Made by a program: the position numbers and the translations under genes. Shown in pieces: positions 1 to 10,341 of a stretch of DNA of 64,000 bases. The number at the start of each line of letters is the position of its first letter. The stretch's first letter is position 1. Source of the stretch: Hyphococcus sp. (GTDB lineage: Bacteria > Pseudomonadota > Alphaproteobacteria > Caulobacterales > Parvularculaceae); assembly GCA_028289605.1 (NCBI GenBank), contig JANQON010000017.1, positions 1-64,000 on the forward strand, written 5' to 3'. The notes beneath the pieces were generated by a model that saw nothing but the letters and a program-made list of their open reading frames with translations, ran no database searches and had not been told where the DNA came from.

Positions 1-2
1 AA

Positions 3-76
3 TGGAGCGGGTGAAGGGAATCGAACCCTCGTCTTAAGCTTGGGAAGCTCCTGCTCTACCATTGAGCTACACCCGC
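3..76 (-). tRNA. tRNA-Gly (CCC anticodon)
   Basis: Read on the minus strand this folds as a complete cloverleaf. It has a 7-bp acceptor stem (GCGGGTG/CACCCGC), a D arm starting at AGCTC, an anticodon loop TTCCCAA giving anticodon CCC, and the T-arm motif GGTTCGATTCC. The discriminator is U, as in bacterial tRNA-Gly, followed by an encoded CCA (positions 3-5). It decodes GGG. Confidence 0.95.
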
Positions 77-336
77 CGGCCGGAGCGCCATGATGTCGCT
101 GTCTGCGGCGAAAACGTCAAGATCGGCCGAATTTGGCGGCGGACGGCCGGTTCGCTTCCGAAAAGACCGAGGACGCGCACTCGACAGGCGCGGTAGAATC
201 TCACCAAATGTTCATTGAAGAGCGCGGTCGCGGCCATATTTCCGCCCGCGCAAACCGGTTTAGACATTGACCGAGAACGGCTTTCCGCCGCGGCCTGAGG
301 GCTCCGCCGGAAAGCGACGGAAAGGAGAGGCCGACG

Positions 337-1203
337 ATGTGGAAACGGCTTATTGGAATTATCGGCGCGGCGTTGATCGCCGCAGGCATGGCGACGGGAT
401 CAGCGCTCGCCGAGACAAAACGCGAAAAAGCGGACAAGCTCGTTGCGAAAGCAGCGGATACGGTCGCGTATTTCGCCAATGATACGGCGTTTGAACCGCT
501 CTGGGACCTTGCAGACGACGCCAAAGCCTTTGTTGTCATTCCGCGATCGCTTCGCGGCGGGTTTATTTTCGGCGCATCGGGCGGCAACGCCGTCATGATC
601 GCCCGCAAGGACGACGGCGCCTGGTCGGAACCGGTATTCATGACGGTCGGCTCGTTGTCTTTCGGGTTTCAGGCCGGCCTGGAGGGATCGGAAATCGTTC
701 TGGCGGTCATGACCCAGCGCGGGGTTGAGAACATTCTGTCGACGTCGGTTAAGCTTGGCGGCGACCTGACGGTGGCGGCCGGCCCGATCGGCGCCGGCGC
801 CAAGGCGCAAACCGCCGACATCCTCGCCTTTTCACGCTCGCGCGGCCTTTATGGCGGGATCAGTCTGGAAGGCGCGGTCTTGAAGGCGCGTCATAGTTGG
901 AACCGCGGCTACTACGGTGAGGATGTCCGACCGATTGACGTCATCTTCCTGAATAAGGTGTCGCGGCCAAACTCGGCGGTGCTTCAAAACGCCGTTTGGG
1001 CGCTCGCTCATCGCGACCAACGAAGGGAAGGGCCGGCGGCGCTGGTCGCGCCGGTGCAACCGGCCGCTGTGGACCCGGTTACGGGAGAACCTATCTCTCA
1101 GCCGATCGATCCGGTGACGGGCTTGCCGATAGAAGCTGATCAATATGAATATGAAGACGACGCCGTTTACGCGGCGCCCCTGGGCCCCGTAGACGAGCAA
1201 TAG
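337..1203 (+). CDS. SYLF (YSC84-type) domain lipid-binding exported protein
   Basis: A 288-aa protein with a signal peptide at residues 1-25 (hydrophobic core, then GSALA before ETKREK). Residues about 65-200 match the SYLF/YSC84 fold: a run of AFVVIP, GGFIFGASGG, SLSFGFQAG and a glycine-rich strand series ending in SRGLYGGISLEGA. SYLF proteins bind membranes or phosphoinositides in eukaryotes; the bacterial exported forms have no settled role. The C-terminal 50 residues are acidic and carry two PVTG-x-PI repeats. The start follows a good GGAGAGG site, and the gene ends just before a strong terminator, so it is probably monocistronic. Confidence 0.85.
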   Translation: MWKRLIGIIGAALIAAGMATGSALAETKREKADKLVAKAADTVAYFANDTAFEPLWDLADDAKAFVVIPRSLRGGFIFGASGGNAVMIARKDDGAWSEPVFMTVGSLSFGFQAGLEGSEIVLAVMTQRGVENILSTSVKLGGDLTVAAGPIGAGAKAQTADILAFSRSRGLYGGISLEGAVLKARHSWNRGYYGEDVRPIDVIFLNKVSRPNSAVLQNAVWALAHRDQRREGPAALVAPVQPAAVDPVTGEPISQPIDPVTGLPIEADQYEYEDDAVYAAPLGPVDEQ

Positions 1204-1233
1204 CAGAAACTTCGACGTTATCACGCAAGCTTG

Positions 1234-1268
1234 AACGCTCGCCGGTTGCCGCCGGCGGGCGTTTCTTT
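1234..1268 (+). terminator. Rho-independent terminator after the SYLF gene
   Basis: A 12-bp stem (AACGCTCGCCGG pairing with CCGGCGGGCGTT, one G-T pair) with a 6-nt loop, followed by TCTTT. It lies between the SYLF stop and the radical SAM gene and argues against any radical SAM start upstream of 1282. Confidence 0.8.
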
Positions 1269-1281
1269 AATCGCATTACGG

Positions 1282-2229
1282 ATGAATGAACGAGTGAACG
1301 TCAAAGCGCCGGGCGCGAAATTTAAGGATCCCGATACGACAGCGTGCGGCAGTCGGCGCGCGAAAGTTGCGTTTCAAGGGCTTGATACGCTTTGGGTGAA
1401 TACCGGAACGCTTTGTAACATTGAGTGCCTGCATTGCTACATTGAATCGTCGCCGGCAAACGACCGGCTCGCCTACATTACGCTGGCGGAGCTGAAACCG
1501 TTTCTGGAACAGGCGCACGCGGCCGGCGCCCGCGAGATCGGCTTTACGGGCGGAGAGCCCTTCATGAACCCTCAGATGCCGGAGATGGCTGAAGCAGCCC
1601 TCGCCCGCGGGTTTCAGGTCCTGATTCTCACCAATGCAATGAAACCGATGATGCGGGAACGGATTACCCGCGGTCTGTTGCGGCTGCGCGGGCGGTTTGG
1701 TGACGCGCTTCGCCTCAGAGTCAGTCTCGATCACTATGACGGCGCCGTTCATGATCGGGAACGAGGCGCCGTCAGCTTTGAAAAGGCGATGGCCGGACTT
1801 GTCTGGTTGTGCGAGCACGGATTTTCCGTATCCGTTGCAGGGCGGGCGGGCTTCGGCGAAAGCGATGCGGAATTGAGGAGCGGTTTTTCAGCGATATTCA
1901 AGGAGCACAACATTTCGATCGACGCTGATGATCCGCATGGTTTGGTCCTCTTTCCGGAGATGGACCAAACGGACGACGTCCCTGAGATAACCGAAAGCTG
2001 TTGGGACATGCTCGACAAGAGCCCAAACGACGTGATGTGTTCCAACGCCAGAATGGTGGTGAAGCGAAGAGGCGCGCCTGCGCCGGCGGTGCTGGCCTGC
2101 ACCCTGCTTGCCTATGACGGTGAATTCGAGCTTGGCGCGACTATTGAGGAGTCTGCGCGTCCGGTGAGTTTGAACCATAAGCATTGCGCGCAGTTTTGCG
2201 TTCTTGGCGGCGCGAGCTGTTCGTCCTAA
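1282..2229 (+). CDS. Radical SAM protein of unknown substrate
   Basis: A 315-aa protein. The radical SAM cluster motif is a CX3CX2C at Cys45, Cys49, Cys52 (CNIECLHC), followed by the SAM-binding GFTGGEPF loop. The C-terminus carries more cysteines (about 273, 302, 306, 313; HCAQFCVLGG), which could bind a second iron-sulfur cluster, although a SPASM domain is not clearly recognisable. The ATG at 1282 is chosen because the upstream TTG at 1231 lies in the terminator hairpin region. The stop is 10 nt before the DUF938 methyltransferase, so the two are probably co-transcribed. Substrate unknown. Confidence 0.75.
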   Translation: MNERVNVKAPGAKFKDPDTTACGSRRAKVAFQGLDTLWVNTGTLCNIECLHCYIESSPANDRLAYITLAELKPFLEQAHAAGAREIGFTGGEPFMNPQMPEMAEAALARGFQVLILTNAMKPMMRERITRGLLRLRGRFGDALRLRVSLDHYDGAVHDRERGAVSFEKAMAGLVWLCEHGFSVSVAGRAGFGESDAELRSGFSAIFKEHNISIDADDPHGLVLFPEMDQTDDVPEITESCWDMLDKSPNDVMCSNARMVVKRRGAPAPAVLACTLLAYDGEFELGATIEESARPVSLNHKHCAQFCVLGGASCSS

Positions 2230-2239
2230 ACCACTCGCT

Positions 2240-2905
2240 ATGGCGACCGACAAAACCGGTAAAAAAGAAACGGCTCTGGAATCCCGTTCAGCGGAGGGTG
2301 AAAAGCTTTATTCGCCATCCGCCGCCCGCAACCGCGATCCCATTCGCGATGTCATCGTTGCGCAGCTGGCGGGCGTCGGTTCGGTATTGGAGATCGGGTC
2401 GGGCACCGGCGAACACGCCGTGCATTTCGCCGCCGCCGCGCCCGGCCTTCAGTGGTTCGCCGGCGATCCGGATCCGTCGGCGCGCGATTCCATTGCCGCA
2501 CATATCGCCGGCTCCGGGCTCGAAAACGTTTCCGGACCGCATTGGATCGACGTTTGCGAAGAACACTGGGACGCCGCGCTCGACGTCTCCTATGGCGCGG
2601 TTGTTTCGATCAATATGATCCATATCGCTCCGTTTTCGGCGGCGGAGGGATTATTCGCGGGCGCAGGCCGATTGCTGCGCCCCGGCGGCAAGCTCCTGCT
2701 ATACGGCCCATTCGCGCGGAACGGCGTGCATACCGCGCCGTCGAACGAAGCCTTTGACGCCAGTCTAAAGGCCAGGGACCCGAGATGGGGAATTCGCGAT
2801 CTGGAGCACGATCTTGCGCCGCTCGCGCACAAAAACGCGCTGCGGCAGGATATTGTTATCAGCATGCCGGCCAACAACTTCACCGTGATTTTTGTAAAAG
2901 TTTGA
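2240..2905 (+). CDS. DUF938 family SAM-dependent methyltransferase
   Basis: A 221-aa class I methyltransferase fold. SAM-binding motif I, VLEIGSGTGEH, is at about residues 49-59 and the acidic loop (GDPDPSAR) follows. The family-specific YSPSAARNRDPI near the N-terminus and the RDPRWGIRDLE block are typical of DUF938. Family members are widespread in Proteobacteria without an assigned substrate. The gene starts 10 nt after the radical SAM gene, and their pairing suggests consecutive modification steps on one small molecule or peptide (inference). Confidence 0.8.
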   Translation: MATDKTGKKETALESRSAEGEKLYSPSAARNRDPIRDVIVAQLAGVGSVLEIGSGTGEHAVHFAAAAPGLQWFAGDPDPSARDSIAAHIAGSGLENVSGPHWIDVCEEHWDAALDVSYGAVVSINMIHIAPFSAAEGLFAGAGRLLRPGGKLLLYGPFARNGVHTAPSNEAFDASLKARDPRWGIRDLEHDLAPLAHKNALRQDIVISMPANNFTVIFVKV

Positions 2906-3661
2906 GAACATCAATTGTTTCAACGAGGTGTATTTCCACAGGCGACAATCCGAAAGAATGTGGAAAAATACTAATCGACGAAGCCCGAAAAGTCGGTATC
3001 CTGATGATGTTCCGACGGTCCTGTCGACACTAATTCGCAGCACAAAGCCTAGCGGCGGGTTAAAGGACGGGAACCGGAAGCTAGCCGGAAGCGACGCTCA
3101 GACGCTATTCGGCGAACCGAAGCAAACTCTCGAAGGAGGGGGCGCTGAAGCCTGAAGGCGGGCCGGTTGCATTCCGTGACGAACCTGAGCGGTTCGGCCT
3201 TTGAAACGGCGCCCAGTCTCGCAAGGGGTTCGGGCGACGGGGAGAAGGACCCGGGATCGCCGTAAGCAGCGGGTCAAGCTGCAAAACGGCGCGCGGCGTT
3301 GACGTCGCATCGGACTTCGGTCTGCGTGCGGAAAAGATGACGCGGGTCTTTTCGGAGACGCAAAGAATCGAATGAGGCGGCGGCCTGATTTAGAGTTTGC
3401 GCAGGAAAGATCTAGTTGTGGAGAAAGAGGGCCGTGAGGCTTTTGGACCAACCGCGATAGATCGAAGAGCAGTCGAATTCTCACTGGATTGGGGTGCTTT
3501 TCACATTTCGCGAAGGCGAACGAAAGGGAGCGGCGCAAGCGGCTCCCTTTTTGTTTTCGCGCCCGTCTAAGGCGGTCGTCCCGGCGGCAACGCTGTTGCC
3601 CGCGCTGCGACACACGGTTAAACCCCATCAAATCAACTCACCCAGGGGCGCAGAATCACGC
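2906..3661. other. Gene-free, hairpin-rich 756-bp region upstream of sucD
   Basis: No convincing protein gene was found here on either strand. The interval begins with an inverted pair of DnaA-box-like 9-mers (2932-2940 and 2959-2967). It then holds many short perfect hairpins: GAACC/GGTTC around 3181-3195, GCAGC/GCTGC around 3266-3282, and CGGAC-TTCG-GTCTG around 3311-3324. It ends with a Rho-independent terminator at 3526-3556. This looks like a transcribed structured RNA, but it does not match RNase P RNA, tmRNA or 6S RNA signatures that I know. The remaining 105 bp before sucD must hold its promoter and leader. Confidence 0.4.
3526..3556 (+). terminator. Rho-independent terminator of a possible ncRNA
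   Basis: Stem GGGAGC/GCTCCC enclosing an inner GC-GCAA-GC hairpin, followed by TTTTTGTTTT. It lies over 600 nt beyond the preceding stop codon, which is far for a terminator of the DUF938 gene, and about 105 nt before sucD. Confidence 0.75.
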
Positions 3662-4561
<900 letters not shown>

Positions 4562-4661
4562 AGGATTGAGGGCGCATTCTGCAGGCGATTTACGATTGAA
4601 ACCCGCGCCAGTTGGCGTATCTAGGAAAACAATCCGCTGCGGAAGAAGACGGGAACCAATC

Positions 4662-7616
4662 ATGGCCCATGACGGCGAGGCGCCGCGCAAACCGGCGAGC
4701 GCCCCCAACTCCCTTGAAGAGACGATGCTGTCCGGCGCGAACGCCCATTATCTGGAGCGTCTCTACAAGGAGTTCTTGCAAAACCCCAACACGGTCGACG
4801 CCGAATGGCGAGCGTTCTTTGAGCGCGAGGGCGATCCGGCCGGTGCGCCGACCGCTCCGAGCTGGGCGCGCAGCGACTGGCCGCTGACGCCGAATGGCGA
4901 GTGGACATCCGCGCTGGACGGCGACTGGTCAGCCACCGAAGAAGCGGTCAAGAGCAAGATTGAAAAGCGCGCGCCCGATGCGTCAGCCGAAGACGTGCGT
5001 CAGGCGACGCAAGACTCGCTGCGGGCGCTGATGCTGATCCGCGCGTATCGTATTCGCGGCCACCTTATAGCGGATCTCGACCCGCTCGGCCTCCAGCCCA
5101 ACACGGTGCACCCGGAACTCGACCCGGCCACGCTCGGTTTCACCGAAGACGACATGGATCGGCCGATTTTCATCGATATGGTTCTTGGTCTGGAGACCGC
5201 GAGCCTGCGCCAGATCATTGAGATTTTGAACCGCACCTATTGCGGAACATTCGCCGTCGAATTCATGCATATCACCGATCCCGAACAGAAGGCGTGGATC
5301 CAGCACCGCATCGAAGGACCTGACAAAGACATTTCCTTCACCCCTGAAGGCAAAAGGGCGATCTTCAAAAAGCTCGTTGAGGCCGAAGGGTTCGAGAACT
5401 TTCTCAACATCAAATATACGGGCACCAAACGCTTCGGGCTTGACGGCGCCGAATCCATGGTTCCGGCGCTTGAGCAGATCATCAAGCGCGGCGGCGCGCT
5501 TGGCGTCAAAGAAATCGTCATCGGCATGCCGCACCGCGGACGGCTCAACGTTCTCGCCGCGGTGATGGGCAAACCTTACCATCACATCTTTCACGAGTTT
5601 CAAGGCGGCTCGGTGACGCCGGACGACATCGGCGGCTCCGGGGACGTGAAATATCACCTTGGCGCGTCGTCGGACCGGGAATTCGACGGCAACAAAGTTC
5701 ACCTGTCGCTTACGGCCAACCCCTCTCACCTTGAAGCGGTGAACCCGGTCGTGCTCGGAAAGGCCCGGTCCAAGCAGGACCGGATTGAGCCGCCCGATCT
5801 TGACGCGCCGCGAACGCATGTTCTGCCGCTTCTGTTGCATGGGGACGCGGCTTTCGCCGGTCAGGGAATTGTCGCCGAATGCTTCGGCCTTTCGGGCCTG
5901 CGCGGATACAATACCGGCGGCACTATCCACTTTATTGTCAACAACCAGATCGGGTTTACGACAAGTCCGAAATTTGCGCGGTCATCGCCCTATCCGTCGG
6001 ATGTGGCGAAAATGGTCGAGGCGCCGATTTTTCATTGTAACGGCGACGATCCGGAATCGGTCGTATACGCCGCAAAGATCGCAACCGAGTTTCGCCAGCG
6101 GTTCGGCGCAGACGCCGTCATCGACATGTTCTGTTATCGCCGCTTTGGGCATAACGAGGGCGATGAGCCGAGTTTCACGCAGCCGCGGATGTATAAAAAG
6201 ATCCGTTCACTGAAATCGTCGCGCGAAATATACGGCGACCGTCTTGAAAATGAAGGCGTTCTCAAGGGTGGCGAGAATACGAGCGAGCGCGAGGATTTTC
6301 GCACTTTTCTCGACGAAGAATTTCAGGCTGCCGAGAATTTCAAGCCGAACAAAGCCGACTGGCTCGACGGGCAATGGTCCGGCTTTGTGCAACCGGTTGA
6401 CGACGACCGCCGCGGTGACACTGCTGTTGAGATTGACGCGTTGCGCGGCATTGGCGGGACTCTGACGTCCTATCCGGACAATTTCAATATTCACAAGACG
6501 CTCGCACGAATTCTGAATCAGAAGCGAAAGACCTTTGACGCGGGCGAAGGCATCGACTGGGCCACTGCAGAGGCGCTGGCGTTCGCGACGCTGCTGCAGG
6601 ACGGGTTCGGCGTTCGATTGTCGGGTCAGGATTCGCGGCGCGGAACATTTTCGCAGCGCCATGCCGTGTTTATCGACCAGGAATCGGAGAATACGTACAC
6701 CCCGCTGCGCCACATCGGCGATGCAAACGCCACGTTTGAAGTGCACGATTCAAATCTGTCGGAATTCGCCGTCATGGGGTTTGAGTACGGGTACTCGCTC
6801 GCCAATCCGAAGTTTCTCGTTTTGTGGGAAGGTCAGTTCGGCGATTTCGTGAACGGCGCACAGATAATTATCGACCAGTTCTTGTCCTCCGGCGAACGCA
6901 AGTGGCTTCGCATGTGCGGGCTCGTCTTGTTGCTGCCCCACGGCTATGAGGGTCAGGGGCCGGAACACTCATCGGCGCGGCTTGAACGATTTTTGCAGCT
7001 GTGCGCGCAGGACAATATGCAGGTTGCAAATTGCACAACGCCGGCGAACTATTTTCATATACTTCGCCGCCAGATGCGCCGGAACTTCAGAAAGCCGCTT
7101 GTCCTGATGACGCCGAAATCACTGTTGCGTCACAAAAAATGCGTCTCCACGCTTGAGGAAATGGGCCCCGGCTCTTCGTTCCACCGCGTTTTGTGGGACG
7201 ACGCTGAGTACAGGCCCGGCTCCACCGTAAAACTTGTGTCGGACTCGAAGATCAAACGCGTCGTGCTCTGCTCCGGCAAGGTTTACTATGACCTGTTGGA
7301 AGAGCGCGAAAAGCGAAACGTTGACGACGTCTATTTGCTGCGTGTCGAGCAATTTTATCCGTTCCCGGCGCATTCGTTGATCAAGGAACTGCAGCGGTTC
7401 AAGGGCGCAGAAATGGTCTGGTGCCAGGAAGAACCGAAAAATATGGGCGCCTGGTTCTTCATGGAGCCCAATCTGGAATGGACGCTGGATCAGATCGGCG
7501 CAAAGCACAAACGCGCGCGATATGCGGGCCGCCCTGCGGCCGCATCGCCCGCCACCGGGTTGATGGCCCGGCATAAACTGGAACTGGAAGAGTTGCTTGA
7601 CGAAGCTCTAGGCTAG
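4662..7616 (+). CDS. sucA: 2-oxoglutarate dehydrogenase E1 component
   Basis: A 984-aa thiamine-diphosphate enzyme, the E1 of the 2-oxoglutarate dehydrogenase complex; it decarboxylates 2-oxoglutarate and succinylates the lipoyl group of SucB. The N-terminal E2-binding segment ([16 protein letters not shown]) is near residues 23-40. The substrate/TPP region includes [11 protein letters not shown], the family-specific GDAAFAGQG motif and [10 protein letters not shown]. The C-terminal part has the transketolase pyrimidine-binding domain with [12 protein letters not shown]. The start at ATG 4662 ([10 protein letters not shown]) is preferred over an upstream in-frame extension. sucB follows 14 nt downstream. 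Confidence 0.97.
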   Translation: MAHDGEAPRKPASAPNSLEETMLSGANAHYLERLYKEFLQNPNTVDAEWRAFFEREGDPAGAPTAPSWARSDWPLTPNGEWTSALDGDWSATEEAVKSKIEKRAPDASAEDVRQATQDSLRALMLIRAYRIRGHLIADLDPLGLQPNTVHPELDPATLGFTEDDMDRPIFIDMVLGLETASLRQIIEILNRTYCGTFAVEFMHITDPEQKAWIQHRIEGPDKDISFTPEGKRAIFKKLVEAEGFENFLNIKYTGTKRFGLDGAESMVPALEQIIKRGGALGVKEIVIGMPHRGRLNVLAAVMGKPYHHIFHEFQGGSVTPDDIGGSGDVKYHLGASSDREFDGNKVHLSLTANPSHLEAVNPVVLGKARSKQDRIEPPDLDAPRTHVLPLLLHGDAAFAGQGIVAECFGLSGLRGYNTGGTIHFIVNNQIGFTTSPKFARSSPYPSDVAKMVEAPIFHCNGDDPESVVYAAKIATEFRQRFGADAVIDMFCYRRFGHNEGDEPSFTQPRMYKKIRSLKSSREIYGDRLENEGVLKGGENTSEREDFRTFLDEEFQAAENFKPNKADWLDGQWSGFVQPVDDDRRGDTAVEIDALRGIGGTLTSYPDNFNIHKTLARILNQKRKTFDAGEGIDWATAEALAFATLLQDGFGVRLSGQDSRRGTFSQRHAVFIDQESENTYTPLRHIGDANATFEVHDSNLSEFAVMGFEYGYSLANPKFLVLWEGQFGDFVNGAQIIIDQFLSSGERKWLRMCGLVLLLPHGYEGQGPEHSSARLERFLQLCAQDNMQVANCTTPANYFHILRRQMRRNFRKPLVLMTPKSLLRHKKCVSTLEEMGPGSSFHRVLWDDAEYRPGSTVKLVSDSKIKRVVLCSGKVYYDLLEEREKRNVDDVYLLRVEQFYPFPAHSLIKELQRFKGAEMVWCQEEPKNMGAWFFMEPNLEWTLDQIGAKHKRARYAGRPAAASPATGLMARHKLELEELLDEALG

Positions 7617-7630
7617 ACGAAGGAACAAAA

Positions 7631-9124
7631 ATGGCCACCGAAATCCGCGTGCCTGCGCTTGGCGAGTCTGTCACCGAGGCGACCATCGCCAGATGGATGA
7701 AGCAAACAGGCGATAATGTTTCCGCCGATGAACCCTTGGTTGAACTTGAGACCGACAAAGTCTCGGTCGAGGTTCCGGCCCCCGGCGCGGGCGTGCTTGC
7801 ATCGATTGCGGCGCAGGAAGGCGACACCGTCGAAGTCAACGCCCTGTTGGGATCGATCGAGGAAGGCGGCGCGGCCGCGAAACCGAACGGCGGCGCGGCG
7901 CCGTCCGCAAGTGCTGACAACGCCGCCGCCGCTCCCGCGGGCGGCGGCGCAGAGGTCGAGGTTCGCGTTCCGGCTTCCGGCGAATCCGTCACCGAAGCCG
8001 ACATCGGCGAATGGCTGAAAAATGTCGGCGACGCCGTTGCCGTCGATGAACCGATTGTCAGTCTCGAAACGGACAAAGCGGCCATGGACGTGCCGTCGCC
8101 GGCCGCGGGCGTTATTAAGTCGATCAACGCAAAAGAGGGCGACACCGTTGAGGTCGGCGCGCTCCTGGCGATCATTGAAAGCGGGTCAGGCGCGGCGTCT
8201 TCCAAGGCGGCCGCAAGCGAGCCGGCGCCGGCTCCTGCCGCGCCCGCCGCTGCAGCGTCGACGGCGCTGTCGCCCGCGCCGCGCCGGATCGTCGCTGAGC
8301 GCGGTCTCGATCCAGCGACCATTCAAGGCTCCGGAAAGGACGGCCGTATCACGAAAGGCGACGCTCTCGCCGCCGCGCCGCAACGGGGCCGCGCGCCGCA
8401 GCCGTCCGCGCCGCGCGCGCCGGGAGAGCGTGAGGAACGCGTGCGCATGTCGCGCCTGCGGCAGACCATCGCCCGGCGCCTGAAAGAGGCGCAGGAAACC
8501 GCAGCGATGCTGACGACGTTCAACGACGTCGACATGACGGCAGTTATGGAATTACGCGGTCAGTACAAAGATCTTTTCGAAAAAAAGCACGGCATCAAGC
8601 TCGGGTTTATGTCATTCTTCGTGAAGGCTTGCTGTCACGCGCTGAAGGAGGTTCCGGACGTTAACGCAGAAATCGACGGAACCGACATCATTTACAAGAA
8701 CCACTATGATATCGGCGTCGCGGTCGGCTCAGACAAAGGCCTGGTCGTCCCTGTCGTGCGCGATGCTGACATGAAGTCGATGGCGGAAGTCGAGCTTGAG
8801 ATCGCCGAACTCGGCCGCCGCGCCCGTTCCGGAGAGCTGAAGCTTGAAGAAATGCAGGGCGGCACATTCACGATTTCAAATGGCGGCGTTTACGGCTCGC
8901 TCTTGTCAACGCCGATCCTCAACCAGCCGCAGTCGGGGATCCTCGGCATGCACCGTATTGAGAAACGCCCTGTTGTCATGGGCGATGACGTTGTCGTCAG
9001 GCCGATGATGTATCTCGCTCTGTCCTATGATCACCGCATCGTCGACGGCAAAGGCGCCGTTACCTTCCTCGTGCGCGTGAAAGAAAACCTGGAAGATCCG
9101 CAGCGGTTGTTGCTCGATCTCTAG
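7631..9124 (+). CDS. sucB: Dihydrolipoyllysine succinyltransferase (E2), with two lipoyl domains
   Basis: A 497-aa E2 core of the 2-oxoglutarate dehydrogenase complex. It carries two tandem lipoyl domains with lipoyl lysines at Lys43 (ETDKVSVEV) and Lys149 (ETDKAAMDV), separated by an Ala/Pro-rich linker. A peripheral subunit-binding domain lies at about residues 213-249 ([14 protein letters not shown]). The catalytic domain follows, with active-site His468 and Asp472 in [10 protein letters not shown]. coli SucB has one lipoyl domain and about 405 aa; the extra domain accounts for the added length. The 14-nt spacing to sucA indicates an operon, which ends at the terminator after this gene. 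Confidence 0.96.
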   Translation: MATEIRVPALGESVTEATIARWMKQTGDNVSADEPLVELETDKVSVEVPAPGAGVLASIAAQEGDTVEVNALLGSIEEGGAAAKPNGGAAPSASADNAAAAPAGGGAEVEVRVPASGESVTEADIGEWLKNVGDAVAVDEPIVSLETDKAAMDVPSPAAGVIKSINAKEGDTVEVGALLAIIESGSGAASSKAAASEPAPAPAAPAAAASTALSPAPRRIVAERGLDPATIQGSGKDGRITKGDALAAAPQRGRAPQPSAPRAPGEREERVRMSRLRQTIARRLKEAQETAAMLTTFNDVDMTAVMELRGQYKDLFEKKHGIKLGFMSFFVKACCHALKEVPDVNAEIDGTDIIYKNHYDIGVAVGSDKGLVVPVVRDADMKSMAEVELEIAELGRRARSGELKLEEMQGGTFTISNGGVYGSLLSTPILNQPQSGILGMHRIEKRPVVMGDDVVVRPMMYLALSYDHRIVDGKGAVTFLVRVKENLEDPQRLLLDL

Positions 9125-9149
9125 GACGGCGATTTTTAATGCAAGAAAA

Positions 9150-9187
9150 CGCCGCCCCTTTTGATTAGGGGGCGGCGCGTTTTTTTT
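9150..9187 (+). terminator. Rho-independent terminator after sucB
   Basis: Perfect 9-bp stem CGCCGCCCC/GGGGCGGCG with a short A/T-rich loop, then an uninterrupted T-tract. It ends the sucDAB transcript before the oppositely oriented ompW-like gene, so lpd must have its own promoter. Confidence 0.9.
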
Positions 9188-9232
9188 GGGCTCATGCATT
9201 CACACGGCTTAGTCGGCCGGCGACGTTTTGCC

Positions 9233-9910
9233 TTAGAAACGGTATCCAATGCCGGCGCTGACCACCCAGGGATCAAGATCGTGATCCGTTTGGATAAGAA
9301 CGCCGTTGGCGCCGGAAAACGTTGCGGTCGTATCAATAAAATACCGTTTTGCGTCGAGCGAGAATATCCAGCCCTTGTCATCTATCGGAACATCGAATCC
9401 GGCTTGCAAAGCCAGGCCGAATTCATCGGAAAGATCGACGTCCGTCACGCCGAGCGGCGCTGAACCGGCGCCGACGTCTTCGTCAAAAATAAAGAAATGC
9501 GCCGGTCCGGCGCCGATGTAGGGTTTGACCGCCCCGAGATTGGTCAGATGGTATTTGAGAGTGATCGTCGCCGGCAGAACGATGGCGTCGTCAATCAACT
9601 CGCCGCCCTGAAGGGCGCCGGCGCCGTCCACGTCATGCGGCGTGATACAGCAAATCGTTTCAACCGAAAAATTCTGTGTAAAGAAATATTCCAGGGCGAT
9701 TGTCGGAACATAGGAGTCGCTGACATCAGTTTGGCTCCCCGCGGGCAAGCCGACATTATCGGTGAGGACAGAGCTGATCTCGCCGTTGGGAAGCACGCCT
9801 GTTGCGAGTATTTTGGCCTGAAACTTTCCATTTGGATCGCCGGCATGAGCGGCTGTTGTGAGCGCAACCGGCGCCGCCAGGGCGATTATTGTGGTCTTCA
9901 GTAGTGTCAT
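9233..9910 (-). CDS. OmpW family outer membrane protein
   Basis: A 225-aa exported protein with a signal peptide (MTLLKTTIIALAAPVALTTAAHA, cleavage before GDPNG). It has alternating beta strands, the OmpW-like elements PTIALEYFFTQNFSVE, TLKYH and KPYIGAG, and a C-terminal aromatic residue (GIGYRF) as in outer-membrane barrels. OmpW-type proteins are 8-stranded barrels thought to pass small hydrophobic molecules. The start at 9910 has an AGAGGA ribosome site 9 nt upstream. The gene sits in reverse between sucB and lpd. Confidence 0.9.
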   Translation of the reverse strand: MTLLKTTIIALAAPVALTTAAHAGDPNGKFQAKILATGVLPNGEISSVLTDNVGLPAGSQTDVSDSYVPTIALEYFFTQNFSVETICCITPHDVDGAGALQGGELIDDAIVLPATITLKYHLTNLGAVKPYIGAGPAHFFIFDEDVGAGSAPLGVTDVDLSDEFGLALQAGFDVPIDDKGWIFSLDAKRYFIDTTATFSGANGVLIQTDHDLDPWVVSAGIGYRF

Positions 9911-10341
9911 GGTTTGGAATCCTCTTTCTTTGACAACGCCGGGCCGGCGCGAATGCGAGACGTCGCCTTGCCATTGGGTGCGAAACGAAACCGCGCCAGG
10001 TTCCACTTCCCCGCCTGCTGTTCAGCCCAGCGCGACGACGGACAGAGGATTTGGCGAACGGCGTTTACGCCGCGTTCCCACAAGACGCAGTCAAGTATTC
10101 AGTCACGCCTCCGCGTGTTCCCTTCGCGAACCACATGGGGGCTCTCCGCGATAGGCCAAGCCAAAGACTGGATGTGTTTTGATAGGTTTTTTTTATCGTG
10201 GGCCGAGCGCCGCGGCCGCTTTGGACACGGTCGTCGCCGCGGCGCTCCGCCCTTGCGCCGGTTGACGAGGCGAGCGGACGAGCCTACGTCGCCTTACGGA
10301 ATACCCGATCTCATCAAACCAACTTCATCGACGAGACACCT
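9911..10341. other. Intergenic region between ompW-like gene and lpd
   Basis: A 431-bp divergent spacer that must hold the promoters for both flanking genes. No protein gene was found. The clearest structure is an 11-bp perfect inverted repeat, GAGCGCCGCGG at 10205-10215 and CCGCGGCGCTC at 10237-10247, about 95 nt before the lpd start. It is preceded rather than followed by a T-run, so it is not a terminator for lpd-direction transcription. No promoter could be placed with confidence. Confidence 0.5.

Noticed and set aside
3098-3631. 177-codon minus-strand reading frame before sucD
   Set aside because: Its translation is Arg/Ser-rich with no domain pattern, it runs through the terminator hairpin and lacks a ribosome site; it is a consequence of high GC.
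2906-3661. RNase P RNA, tmRNA (one- or two-piece), 6S RNA or a group I/II intron in the gap before sucD
   Set aside because: The conserved signatures I would expect (for example GAGGAAAGTCCGGGC, ACAGAA, an alanine-rich tag ending in LAA, or an intron domain V hairpin) were not found, so no named RNA was called.
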